From Aestuariivirga litoralis (GTDB lineage Bacteria; Pseudomonadota; Alphaproteobacteria; Rhizobiales; Aestuariivirgaceae): a stretch of 64,000 nt of DNA. The notes under the pieces are model-generated. The model had not been told where the DNA came from. It saw only the letters and a program-made list of their open reading frames with translations, and made no database searches. Location of the stretch: NCBI RefSeq assembly GCF_003234965.1, contig NZ_QKVK01000002.1, positions 372,001 through 436,000 on the forward strand, in the 5' to 3' direction. How positions within the stretch are numbered: the first letter of the stretch is position 1; every line of letters begins with the position of its first letter. A program made the translations under genes and the position numbers. Below, piece by piece: positions 8,459-16,899 of this stretch.

Positions 8459-9379
8459 ATGAACCTCAAGGGCTTCCACCACCTCACCGCCGTCACCGCC
8501 GATGCGCCGGGCAACCACAAGTTCTACACCGACACGCTGGGGCTGCGCCTCGTCAAGAAGACGGTGAACCAGGACGACACCTCGGCCTACCACCTGTTCT
8601 ATGCCGATGGCGTGGGCTCGCCCGGCACCGACATCACCTTCTTCGACTGGCCCGTCGGCAAGGAACGCCGCGGCACCCATTCGGTGACGCGCACAGGCTT
8701 CCGCGTGGGTTCCGAGGAAGCTCTCAAATACTGGCAGCACCGCCTCACCATGAATGGTGTGAAGCAGGAGAAGATCGCCGACGTCGCCGGCCGCCCGACA
8801 CTCGCCTTCGAGGACCATGAGGGCCAGCGCCTGAGCTTCACGGTCGACGCCGAGGGCGAGGCGCACGCCTGGGACAAGAGCCCGGTTCCGGCCGAGCACC
8901 AGATCCGCGGCCTCGGTCCCATCACCATGAGCGTTCCCGACATCCGCCACACCGACATGGTGCTGACCAAGCTGATGAACATGACGCCGACCGGCTCCTT
9001 CGCCGGCACCCACGTCTACAAGATGGGTGCCCCCGGAGCCGTGGGCGAGTTGCACGTGACCGTCGACCCGACCCTTCCCCCCGCCCAGCAGGGCGCGGGT
9101 GCGGTCCACCACGTCGCTTTCAACATCCCTTACGCTGACTACGAAGCCTGGGCCGACCGCCTGCGCTCCATGAAGGTGCCGAATTCCGGTCCCGTCGACC
9201 GCTTCTGGTTCAAGAGCCTCTATTTCCGCGAACCCAACGGGGTGCTCTTCGAACTGGCAACCGACGCGCCGGGCTTCGCCACCGACGAACCGATGGACAA
9301 GCTCGGCACCACCCTGTCGCTGCCTCCCTTCCTGGAAGGAAAGCGCGAGCAGATCGAGGCGGGGCTGAAGAAGCTGTAG
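8459..9379 (+). CDS. Ring-cleaving dioxygenase / glyoxalase-family protein (MhqO-like)
   Basis: 306-residue vicinal-oxygen-chelate protein with two glyoxalase-like modules. The N-terminal module begins GFHHLTAVTADAPGNHKFYTDTLGLRLVKKTVNQDD; the second carries HHVAFNI, and the late strand GVLFELATDAPGF supplies the metal-binding Glu. Members of this subfamily (MhqO/MhqA) are annotated as hydroquinone ring-cleaving dioxygenases involved in quinone detoxification. The start is the ATG at 8459; upstream in-frame residues do not resemble the family. Monocistronic as far as can be seen. Confidence 0.85.
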   Translation: MNLKGFHHLTAVTADAPGNHKFYTDTLGLRLVKKTVNQDDTSAYHLFYADGVGSPGTDITFFDWPVGKERRGTHSVTRTGFRVGSEEALKYWQHRLTMNGVKQEKIADVAGRPTLAFEDHEGQRLSFTVDAEGEAHAWDKSPVPAEHQIRGLGPITMSVPDIRHTDMVLTKLMNMTPTGSFAGTHVYKMGAPGAVGELHVTVDPTLPPAQQGAGAVHHVAFNIPYADYEAWADRLRSMKVPNSGPVDRFWFKSLYFREPNGVLFELATDAPGFATDEPMDKLGTTLSLPPFLEGKREQIEAGLKKL

Positions 9380-9423
9380 CAAGAGAAGCAGCACGGCAAT
9401 CAGCATCAACATCCCCCAACCCT

Positions 9424-9458
9424 CATCATCGCCGGGCTCGTCCCGGCGATCTTTTTTC
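9424..9458. repeat. Half REP-like unit, type A
   Basis: Single CATCATCGCCGGGCTCGTC hairpin followed by a T-run; the second arm seen in other copies is missing, so this is a truncated pair. It may serve as terminator for the upstream dioxygenase-like gene. Confidence 0.65.
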
Positions 9459-9520
9459 GCGCCACGCCCACACCCCCTCAGCCGTCATCCCGGCGAAGGC
9501 CACGAGAGGGAGAGGCGAAA

Positions 9521-9548
9521 ACAAAAAAGGCCAGCATCCGCTGGCCTT
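9521..9548 (-). terminator. Rho-independent terminator for carbonic anhydrase
   Basis: Read leftward: GGCCAGC stem, GGAT loop, GCTGGCC stem followed by TTTTTTGT. It lies downstream of the carbonic anhydrase gene on the same strand. Confidence 0.65.
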
Positions 9549-9665
9549 CTCCATACCTACACTTTCCGAGTATGCCCTTTCGTAGCACATCGAGCGCGCG
9601 CTGTCAAGGACTAATCTCTATTATTAGGATTTTATAATTTATCCACTCTCCTGCTCTCCCGCTTT

Positions 9666-9744
9666 CATCATGCCCGGGCTTGTCCCGGGCATCCTCTTCC
9701 GCTCCCACCAAAAAAACATGGCCGGGACAAGCCCGGCCATGATG
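9666..9744. repeat. REP-like palindrome pair, type A
   Basis: CATCATGCCCGGGCTTGTCC hairpin, A-rich spacer, then the inverted unit ending GGCCATGATG. It sits just downstream of the carbonic anhydrase stop. Confidence 0.85.
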
Positions 9745-9767
9745 AAACTCCGAAGGCGCAGTCTATC

Positions 9768-10403
9768 TCAGCCCTTCACCGCATCCCACTCCGCGCCATC
9801 CTCCTCATAGGCATGAAGCTCGCCCAGCGAGATGTCGAACCACACGCCGTGCAGCGACAGCTCCTTCCTGTTCTCCTTCATGCGAATCCACGGGAAGGTG
9901 CGGAGGTTCGCCAGCGAGTGCTCGATGGAGGCCCGCTCGATGTGGCGTTCGTGGGTCTCCTCATTCACCCCCGCCTCGCGCGGCACGATGCGCGTCACGT
10001 CCTTGATGGCCCGCATCCAGGAGCCGATAAAATCCGTGTGGGTCAAGGGCGAGGAATCCTGCACCGCGGCGCGGATGCCGCCGCAGCGGCCATGCCCCAT
10101 CACCACGATGTGCTTCACGCCGAGCGACATGACCGCGAATTCCAGCGCCGCAGAGGTCGCATGGTGCCCGCCGTCCGGCGTATAGGGCGGCACGAGGTTG
10201 GCCACGTTGCGCACCACGAACATCTCGCCCGGGCCCGCATCGAAGATCGTCTCGGGGGCCGCGCGCGAGTCGCAGCAGGCGATGATCATCACCTTGGGCT
10301 TCTGCGATCCCTCGCCCAGCCTGTGGTAGCGCTCCTGCTCCGCCGCATAGCGGCCGGAGCGGAAACTGGCATAGCCATCGACCAGTGCGGCGGGGAGGCC
10401 CAT
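9768..10403 (-). CDS. Beta-class carbonic anhydrase
   Basis: 211-residue zinc enzyme interconverting CO2 and bicarbonate. The beta-class metal site is complete: Cys44, Asp45 and Arg47 in the CCDSR segment, and His104 with Cys107 in GHGRCGG. The length matches the family. It lies leftward, with its start five bases beyond the ilvD stop on the same strand, so the two may share a transcript. A leftward terminator follows at about 9521-9548. Confidence 0.94.
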   Translation of the reverse strand: MGLPAALVDGYASFRSGRYAAEQERYHRLGEGSQKPKVMIIACCDSRAAPETIFDAGPGEMFVVRNVANLVPPYTPDGGHHATSAALEFAVMSLGVKHIVVMGHGRCGGIRAAVQDSSPLTHTDFIGSWMRAIKDVTRIVPREAGVNEETHERHIERASIEHSLANLRTFPWIRMKENRKELSLHGVWFDISLGELHAYEEDGAEWDAVKG

Positions 10404-10408
10404 CCGCC

Positions 10409-12250
10409 CTACTCCACCACGCGGACCGCACCCTTGGCGGCCGAGGTGGTCATGGCGGCATAGGCCTTGAGCGCGGTCGAGACCTTGCGCTTGCGGTTCT
10501 CGGTCGGCTTCCAGGCCTTGTCGCCCCTGGCCAGCATCGCCGCGCGGCGCTTGGCCAGCACGTCGTCCGGCACGGCGAGGCGGATCGAGCGGTTCGGGAT
10601 GTCGATCTCGATCACGTCGCCCTGTTCCACCAGCGCGATCAGCCCGCCTTCGGCTGCTTCCGGCGAGACGTGGCCGATCGACAGGCCCGAAGTGCCGCCG
10701 GAGAAGCGGCCATCGGTGATCAGGGCGCAGGCCTTGCCCAGGCCCTTCGACTTCAGGTAGCTCGTCGGGTACAGCATCTCCTGCATGCCGGGTCCGCCGC
10801 GCGGGCCCTCGTAGCGGATCACCACCACGTCGCCGGCCTCCACGCCGCGGTTCAATATTCCGTGTACGGCAGAATCCTGGCTCTCGAAGACCTTGGCCTT
10901 GCCGGTGAACTTCAGGATCGATTCATCCACGCCCGCCGTCTTCACGATGCAGCCCTCTTCCGCGAGGTTGCCGTAAAGCACCGCGAGGCCGCCATCCTGC
11001 GAGAAGGCATGCTTGATGTCGCGGATCACGCCCTTGGCGCGGTCGAGGTCCAGCTCGTCCCAGCGGCTCGACTGGCTGAAGGCCACCTGGGTGGGCACGC
11101 CACCCGGTGCGGCGCGGAAGAATTCCCGCACCGAGTCCGAATTGGTGCGGCTGATGTCCCAGCGGTCCAGCGCCTCGCCCAGCGTGCGGGTGTGCACCGT
11201 CGGCAGGTCGCGGTTGATGAGCCCGCCCTTGTCGAGTTCGCCGAGGATGGCCATGATGCCGCCCGCGCGGTGCACGTCCTCCATGTGCACGTCGGACTTC
11301 GCCGGCGCCACCTTCGACAGGCAGGGCACGCGGCGCGACAGCCGATCGATGTCCTTCATGGTGAAGTCGATGCCCGCCTCGTGGGCGGCGGCCAGAATGT
11401 GCAGCACCGTGTTGGTGGAGCCGCCCATGGCGATGTCGAGCGTCATGGCGTTCTCGAAGGCGCCGAAGCTCGCGACATTGCGCGGCAGCACGGACTCATC
11501 ATCCTGCTCGTAATAGCGCCGCGCCAGGTCCACCGCCAGGTGGCCGGCCTCGACGAAGAGGCGCTTGCGGTCGGAATGCGTGGCGAGTGTGGAACCATTG
11601 CCCGGCAGCGACAGGCCCAGCGCCTCGGTCAGGCAGTTCATCGAATTCGCGGTGAACATGCCGGAGCAGGAGCCGCAGGTCGGGCAGGCCGCCTTCTCGA
11701 TCGCCTGCACGTCCTGGTCCGTCACGTTGTCGTCCGCCGCGGCGACCATGGCATCGACGAGGTCGAGCGCCTTGGTGACGCCCGAGAGCACCACCTTGCC
11801 CGCCTCCATCGGCCCGCCCGAGACGAAGACGGCGGGAATGTTGAGGCGGAGTGCCGCCATCAGCATGCCGGGGGTGATCTTGTCGCAGTTCGAGATGCAG
11901 ACCATCGCGTCGGCGCAGTGCGCATTGACCATGTACTCGACCGAGTCCGCGATGATCTCGCGCGAGGGCAGCGAATAGAGCATGCCGTCATGGCCCATGG
12001 CGATGCCGTCATCGACCGCGATGGTGTTGAACTCCTTGGCGACACCGCCGGCCTTCTCCACCTCGCGGGCGACCAGCTGGCCCAGATCCTTCAGGTGCAC
12101 GTGGCCCGGCACGAACTGGGTGAAGGAGTTGACGATGGCGATGATCGGCTTGCCGAAATCCTCGTCCTTCATGCCGGTGGCGCGCCACAGGCCGCGGGCG
12201 CCGGCCATGTTGCGGCCATGGGTGGTGGTGCGGGAACGGTACTGGGGCAT
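10409..12250 (-). CDS. ilvD: Dihydroxy-acid dehydratase
   Basis: 613-residue Fe-S dehydratase of branched-chain amino acid synthesis, converting 2,3-dihydroxyisovalerate or 2,3-dihydroxy-3-methylvalerate to the 2-oxo acids. Cluster cysteines are visible in NCDKITPGM (Cys122) and CGSCSGMF (Cys195), at the same numbering as E. coli Ilv[12 protein letters not shown] is also present. The ATG at 12250 gives the family N-terminus [20 protein letters not shown]; an in-frame extension to 12382 is not supported. Only five bases separate it from the carbonic anhydrase gene. Confidence 0.97.
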   Translation of the reverse strand: MPQYRSRTTTHGRNMAGARGLWRATGMKDEDFGKPIIAIVNSFTQFVPGHVHLKDLGQLVAREVEKAGGVAKEFNTIAVDDGIAMGHDGMLYSLPSREIIADSVEYMVNAHCADAMVCISNCDKITPGMLMAALRLNIPAVFVSGGPMEAGKVVLSGVTKALDLVDAMVAAADDNVTDQDVQAIEKAACPTCGSCSGMFTANSMNCLTEALGLSLPGNGSTLATHSDRKRLFVEAGHLAVDLARRYYEQDDESVLPRNVASFGAFENAMTLDIAMGGSTNTVLHILAAAHEAGIDFTMKDIDRLSRRVPCLSKVAPAKSDVHMEDVHRAGGIMAILGELDKGGLINRDLPTVHTRTLGEALDRWDISRTNSDSVREFFRAAPGGVPTQVAFSQSSRWDELDLDRAKGVIRDIKHAFSQDGGLAVLYGNLAEEGCIVKTAGVDESILKFTGKAKVFESQDSAVHGILNRGVEAGDVVVIRYEGPRGGPGMQEMLYPTSYLKSKGLGKACALITDGRFSGGTSGLSIGHVSPEAAEGGLIALVEQGDVIEIDIPNRSIRLAVPDDVLAKRRAAMLARGDKAWKPTENRKRKVSTALKAYAAMTTSAAKGAVRVVE

Positions 12251-12405
12251 CGGATCGGACCTCACATACGGTAAAACCGACCCCGATTGCCCCATGGGGA
12301 GGCGGGAATCAAGCCCGGGCTCCACAGGCCTTCTTTGGTCCGATTGCATGGGTTGGCGGGAGACGGGTAAGACCCTCCCCAAATTGCAGGAAGGACCCGG
12401 ACCCC

Positions 12406-13383
12406 ATGAGCTTCAAGACCATCGAACAGGCCCCCGCCCGGCTGAACCGCAGCGAGCTCGCCGTGCCGGGAAGCCAGCCCAAGCTGTTCGAGAAGGCGGC
12501 CAAGTCCGCCGCCGACGTGATCTTCCTCGACCTCGAGGACGCCGTGGCCCCCGACGACAAGGAGCAGGCCCGGAAGAACATCATCCAGGCCATCGGCGAC
12601 ATCGACTGGGGCCGCAAGACCCTCTCGGTGCGCATCAACGGTCTCGACACGCATTACATGTACCGCGATGTGGTCGATGTGCTGGAGCAGTGCTCGGACC
12701 GGCTGGACCTGATCATGATCCCCAAGGTCGGCACCGCGGCGGACGTCTATGCCGTCGACATGCTGGTGACCCAGGTCGAGGCGGCGAAGAACCGCCGCAA
12801 GCGGGTGGGCTTCGAGCTCATCATCGAGACGGCACTCGGCATGCAGAACATCAACGAGATCGCCGCGGCCTCCCGCCGCAACGAGTCCCTCCACTTCGGC
12901 GTCGCCGATTACGCTGCGTCAACCAAGGCGCGTACCACGTCGATCGGTGGCCCACACCCGGACTATGTGGTCCTCACCGACGCGCTGGCCGACGGCGCCC
13001 GCGCCACGCACTGGGGCGACATGTGGCACTACGCCGTCTCGCGCATGGTGGTGGCGGCCCGCGCCAATGGCCTTCGTCCCATCGACGGCCCCTTCGGCGA
13101 CTTCTCGGACGCGGAGGGCTTCAAGGCCCAGGCGCGGCGCGCCGCCGTTCTGGGCTGCGAGGGCAAATGGGCCATCCACCCCTCGCAGATCGGCCTCGCC
13201 AACGAGGTGATGAGCCCGTCCGAGGCCGACGTCACCAAGGCGAAGCGCATCATCGCCGCCATGAAGGAGGCCGAGGCCCAGGGCAAGGGTGCAGTCTCCC
13301 TCGACGGCCGCCTGATCGACTATGCCTCCATCCGCCAGGCCGAGGTGCTGGTGAAGAAGGCGGAGATGATTGCCGCCTCGTAA
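12406..13383 (+). CDS. mcl1: L-malyl-CoA / beta-methylmalyl-CoA lyase (HpcH/HpaI family)
   Basis: 325-residue CitE-like lyase that reversibly splits L-malyl-CoA to acetyl-CoA and glyoxylate, and beta-methylmalyl-CoA to propionyl-CoA and glyoxylate. Visible features: [21 protein letters not shown] (Asp/Glu metal site region, residues 28-48), RING (76-79), IPKVGT (105-110) and ELIIETALG with metal-binding Glu141. Length and sequence match Rhodobacter/Methylobacterium Mcl rather than CitE. It would supply or consume glyoxylate in an ethylmalonyl-CoA or serine-cycle setting; malate synthase G follows 1.2 kb downstream. Exact substrate range is inferred. Confidence 0.9.
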   Translation: MSFKTIEQAPARLNRSELAVPGSQPKLFEKAAKSAADVIFLDLEDAVAPDDKEQARKNIIQAIGDIDWGRKTLSVRINGLDTHYMYRDVVDVLEQCSDRLDLIMIPKVGTAADVYAVDMLVTQVEAAKNRRKRVGFELIIETALGMQNINEIAAASRRNESLHFGVADYAASTKARTTSIGGPHPDYVVLTDALADGARATHWGDMWHYAVSRMVVAARANGLRPIDGPFGDFSDAEGFKAQARRAAVLGCEGKWAIHPSQIGLANEVMSPSEADVTKAKRIIAAMKEAEAQGKGAVSLDGRLIDYASIRQAEVLVKKAEMIAAS

Positions 13384-13415
13384 AGAGGCTTTCGTCTCCT
13401 CCTGCTGCCACCCTC

Positions 13416-13490
13416 CATCATGCCCGGGCTTGTCCCGGGCATCTTTTTGCGACCCCGAAAAGGATCGCCGGGACAAGCCCGGCGATGATG
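13416..13490. repeat. REP-like palindrome pair, type A
   Basis: Inverted units CATCATGCCCGGGCTTGTCC and GGACAAGCCCGGCGATGATG around a T-run and short spacer, directly after the malyl-CoA lyase gene; it may act as its terminator. Confidence 0.85.
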
Positions 13491-13658
13491 ACTGAGGGGG
13501 CGATGATGGGTGAAGGCGGCAGAGCGCACAGGAATGTTGAGCGGAATTTACCCCCCCATGTGAGCAAGTGCCGCATCAGAAGCCCCGCGCGGCGCGAGCC
13601 GAAACCATGTAGATTGCGGCCCCGATTGCAAGCAGGACCACATCTGGACTAACTTGGC

Positions 13659-14573
13659 ATGGTGAAGGAATACTCCCGCGAGATCGAATGGCCCACCGTG
13701 GCGCTGATCGCCGCCACTTACGCGGTGCTGGCGCTTGTCGTCTGGTTCCATGCCAGCCTGCCATGGTGGATCATCCTGCCGGTCGGCGCCTATTGCGCGG
13801 CCCTCCACGCTTCGCTCCAGCACGAGGTGCTGCACGGCCACCCGACGGGAAACCGGCTCCTCAACGAGGCGATGATCTTCCCCACGCCCACCTTCTGGCT
13901 CCCCTACCTGCGCTACAAGCAGACGCACCTGCAGCACCACAACGACCAGCACCTCACCGACCCGCGGCTCGATCCCGAATCTTATTACCTGCTCCCGGAC
14001 GACTGGGCGCACGTAACCGGCGTCCGCCGCGTGCTCTTCGAGATCAACAACACGCTGGCCGGCCGCATGCTGATCGGCCCGGCGATTTCCATCATCCGTT
14101 TCTGGTCCGCCGAGTTCCGCGACATGCTGGCCGGAAACCGCAAGACGATCCGCGCCTGGGCCTGGTTCGTGCCGTCCTGCGCCATCACGCTGTGGTACGT
14201 GGTCGATGTCTGCGGCATGCCCTTCTGGCAGTATTACATGCTGATCGCCTATCCCGGCATCTCGCTGGCGCTGGTGCGCTCCTACTGCGAGCACCAGGCG
14301 GCGGAGAGCGTCGCGCACCGGACCATCATCGTCGAGGCCTCGCCCTTCTGGTCGCTGCTCTTCCTCAACAACAACCTGCACGTGGCGCACCATACGGTGC
14401 CGGCACTCGCATGGTACAAGATCCCCGCCTTCTACCGTGCCGAGCGCGAGCGGCTGATCGCAAACAACAACGGCTACACGATGAATGGCTATGGCGAGAT
14501 CTTCGCCCGGTTTTTCCTGAAGGCGAAGGAGCCCGTACCCTATCCCAACATGGACTGGCTCAAGCGCCCGTGA
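13659..14573 (+). CDS. Membrane fatty acid desaturase / hydroxylase family protein
   Basis: 304-residue di-iron membrane oxygenase. The three histidine boxes are complete: HEVLHGH (55-61), THLQHH (89-94) and HVAHH (241-245), with hydrophobic pairs between them (about 13-45 and 165-195). The family includes acyl-lipid desaturases, carotene hydroxylases and related oxygenases; the sequence does not settle the substrate. The ATG at 13659 is chosen because it gives the usual short cytosolic N-terminus. It precedes malate synthase G by about 45 bases. Confidence 0.86.
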   Translation: MVKEYSREIEWPTVALIAATYAVLALVVWFHASLPWWIILPVGAYCAALHASLQHEVLHGHPTGNRLLNEAMIFPTPTFWLPYLRYKQTHLQHHNDQHLTDPRLDPESYYLLPDDWAHVTGVRRVLFEINNTLAGRMLIGPAISIIRFWSAEFRDMLAGNRKTIRAWAWFVPSCAITLWYVVDVCGMPFWQYYMLIAYPGISLALVRSYCEHQAAESVAHRTIIVEASPFWSLLFLNNNLHVAHHTVPALAWYKIPAFYRAERERLIANNNGYTMNGYGEIFARFFLKAKEPVPYPNMDWLKRP

Positions 14574-14619
14574 TGGTCTAGACCCTTCCCCCGCACTGGC
14601 CTTTTGGGGGACTTGACAC

Positions 14620-16773
14620 GTGACCAACCGCATCGAGATCGCAGGGCTGAAGGTGGCGGGCGACCTCTTCACCTTCATCGGCGACGAGGCCCTGGCCGAT
14701 ACCGGCATTTCCGAAACAGACTTCTGGCAGCGCTTCGCGGCCATCGTATCGGACCTCACCCCCCGCAACCGTGCACTGCTCGCGCGGCGCGACGAGCTGC
14801 AGGCGAAACTCGACGACTGGTATCGCGCCAACGGTGCGCCCACCGACATGACGGCCTACAGGGCCTTCCTCACCGAGATCGGCTATCTCGTGCCCGAAGG
14901 GCCGGACTTCAAGGTGACGACAAGGCACGTCGACCCCGAGATCGCGCAGGTTGCCGGACCTCAACTCGTCGTGCCGGTGATGAACGCGCGCTATGCGCTC
15001 AACGCCGCCAATGCCCGCTGGGGCTCGCTCTATGATGCGCTCTATGGCACCGATGCGATTCCCGAGCAGGACGGCGCGGAGAAGGGCAAGGCCTATAACC
15101 CGGTGCGCGGCGAACGCGTCATCGGCTGGGCGCGCAACTTCCTCGACCAGTCCGTGCCGCTCGCCAGGCCGAAATGCAAGTGGGCCGATGTCTCCCGCGT
15201 CTTCGTGGACGGCAATGTGCTGATGACGGATCTCGGCCCGCTCAAGGCGCCGTCGCATTTCAAGGGCTGGCGCGGACCTAAGGAAAGCCCGACGGCCGTG
15301 CTGCTCGCCACCAACGGCCTTCACATCGAGATCGCTTTCGACCGAACGCATTTCATCGGGAAGCAGGACAAGGCCGGGATTTCCGACATCATCCTCGAGT
15401 CTGCGCTGACCACCATCATGGATTGCGAGGACTCGGTCGCGGCCGTGGACTCCGCCGACAAGGTTCAGGTCTACCGCAACTGGCTCGGCCTCATGAAGGG
15501 CGACCTCGCCGAAGAGATCGAGAAGGGTGGCAAGACCGTCACCCGCCGCCTCAACCCCGACCGCACATACGAGTCACCCAACGGTGGCACGGTGACGCTG
15601 CCCGGACGTTCCCTGATGCTGGTCAGGAATGTCGGTCACCTGATGACCAACCCGGCGATCCTCCTGGAGGATGGCCGCGAGGTGCCGGAAGGCATCATGG
15701 ACGCGATGATGACGGCGCTGATCGCCATCCACGACATCAAGGGCAAGCGCATGAATTCGCGCGCGGGCTCGATCTACATCGTGAAACCGAAGATGCACGG
15801 GCCGGACGAGGTGGCCTTCGCGGTGGAACTGTTCCGCCGCGTCGAGCAGGCGCTGGGGCTTCCCCTCAACACCATGAAGATCGGAATCATGGACGAGGAG
15901 CGGCGCACCACCATCAACCTGAAGGAATGCATCCGCCAGGCCAAGGACCGGATCGTCTTCATCAACACCGGCTTCCTCGACCGCACCGGCGACGAGATGC
16001 ATACGTCGATGGAAGCGGGCCCGATGATCCGCAAGGGCGACATGAAGCAGGCGCCGTGGATCAAGGCCTATGAGGACTGGAATGTCGACACAGGGCTCCT
16101 CTGCGGCCTTCCCGGCCATGCCCAGATCGGCAAGGGCATGTGGGCGATCCCGGACCACATGGCGATCATGCTGTCGATGAAGCTCGCCCACCCGCAGGCC
16201 GGCGCCAACACGGCCTGGGTGCCGTCACCCACCGCGGCAACGCTGCACGCCACGCATTATCACAAGGTGAACGTCAAGCAGGTCCAGGAGAAGCTGAAGA
16301 GCCGCCCGCGGGCGAGCCTTGACGATATCCTATCGGTGCCCGTGGCGGTGCGGCCGAACTGGACGGCGGAGGAGATCCAGAAGGAACTCGACAACAACGC
16401 GCAGGGAATCCTCGGTTATGTCGTGCGCTGGGTGGACCAGGGAATCGGCTGCTCCAAGGTGCCGGACATCGACAATGTCGGCCTGATGGAAGACCGCGCC
16501 ACGCTGCGCATCTCGTCCCAGCACATCGCCAACTGGCTGCGCCATGGCGTCGTCACCGGTCCCCAAGTGATGGAGACCATGAAGCGCATGGCGGCCGTGG
16601 TGGACAGGCAGAACGCGGGCGACCCGGCCTATCGTCCGATGGCGGATGATTTCGCGGGGTCTATCGCATTTCAGGCGGCCTGTGATCTGGTGTTCAAGGG
16701 GCGGGAGCAGCCCAATGGTTACACCGAACCGCTGCTGCACATGCACAGGCTGGCGGTGAAGGCGCGGGGGTAG
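14620..16773 (+). CDS. glcB: Malate synthase G
   Basis: 717-residue, GTG-started monomeric malate synthase that condenses glyoxylate with acetyl-CoA to malate. The length matches isoform G. Recognisable blocks are the N-terminal region ending in [21 protein letters not shown], the [18 protein letters not shown] barrel segment, the [21 protein letters not shown] segment, and a C-terminal [16 protein letters not shown] region. GGGGGAC lies about 8-13 bases before the GTG. With the nearby malyl-CoA lyase it forms a glyoxylate-handling neighbourhood. A type A REP pair follows the stop. Confidence 0.96.
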   Translation: MTNRIEIAGLKVAGDLFTFIGDEALADTGISETDFWQRFAAIVSDLTPRNRALLARRDELQAKLDDWYRANGAPTDMTAYRAFLTEIGYLVPEGPDFKVTTRHVDPEIAQVAGPQLVVPVMNARYALNAANARWGSLYDALYGTDAIPEQDGAEKGKAYNPVRGERVIGWARNFLDQSVPLARPKCKWADVSRVFVDGNVLMTDLGPLKAPSHFKGWRGPKESPTAVLLATNGLHIEIAFDRTHFIGKQDKAGISDIILESALTTIMDCEDSVAAVDSADKVQVYRNWLGLMKGDLAEEIEKGGKTVTRRLNPDRTYESPNGGTVTLPGRSLMLVRNVGHLMTNPAILLEDGREVPEGIMDAMMTALIAIHDIKGKRMNSRAGSIYIVKPKMHGPDEVAFAVELFRRVEQALGLPLNTMKIGIMDEERRTTINLKECIRQAKDRIVFINTGFLDRTGDEMHTSMEAGPMIRKGDMKQAPWIKAYEDWNVDTGLLCGLPGHAQIGKGMWAIPDHMAIMLSMKLAHPQAGANTAWVPSPTAATLHATHYHKVNVKQVQEKLKSRPRASLDDILSVPVAVRPNWTAEEIQKELDNNAQGILGYVVRWVDQGIGCSKVPDIDNVGLMEDRATLRISSQHIANWLRHGVVTGPQVMETMKRMAAVVDRQNAGDPAYRPMADDFAGSIAFQAACDLVFKGREQPNGYTEPLLHMHRLAVKARG

Positions 16774-16797
16774 AGGCCCTCATCGGCCTCCCTCCCC

Positions 16798-16874
16798 CAT
16801 CATGGCCGGGCTTGACCCGGCCATCCTTTTTGGTGGCGGCAAAAAAGATCGCCGGGTCGAGCCCGGCGATGATG
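16798..16874. repeat. REP-like palindrome pair, type A
   Basis: CATCATGGCCGGGCTTGACC hairpin, spacer with AAAAAAG, then an inverted unit ending CGGCGATGATG; between the convergent malate synthase and aldehyde dehydrogenase genes. Confidence 0.85.
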
Positions 16875-16899
16875 GGATTGGGTGGGGGTGGCGGTGCCG

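Larger units (their letters stand above)
9380..9767. other. Intergenic region with REP elements and a terminator
   Basis: 388 bases without a gene, between convergent genes. It holds a half type A hairpin (9424-9458), a solo type B arm at about 9484-9502, a leftward terminator (9521-9548), an AT-rich stretch (about 9611-9650) and a full type A pair (9666-9744). Nothing else recognised. Confidence 0.7.

Noticed and set aside
7211-9412. 733-codon leftward open frame opposite the GltS and dioxygenase genes
   Set aside because: Translates to His/Gly/Asp-rich repetitive sequence typical of the antisense frame of GC-rich genes; the rightward genes have clear family motifs.
10385-12274. 629-codon rightward frame opposite ilvD
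   Set aside because: Shadow of ilvD, which is unambiguous on the other strand; same His/Arg/Ala-rich composition.
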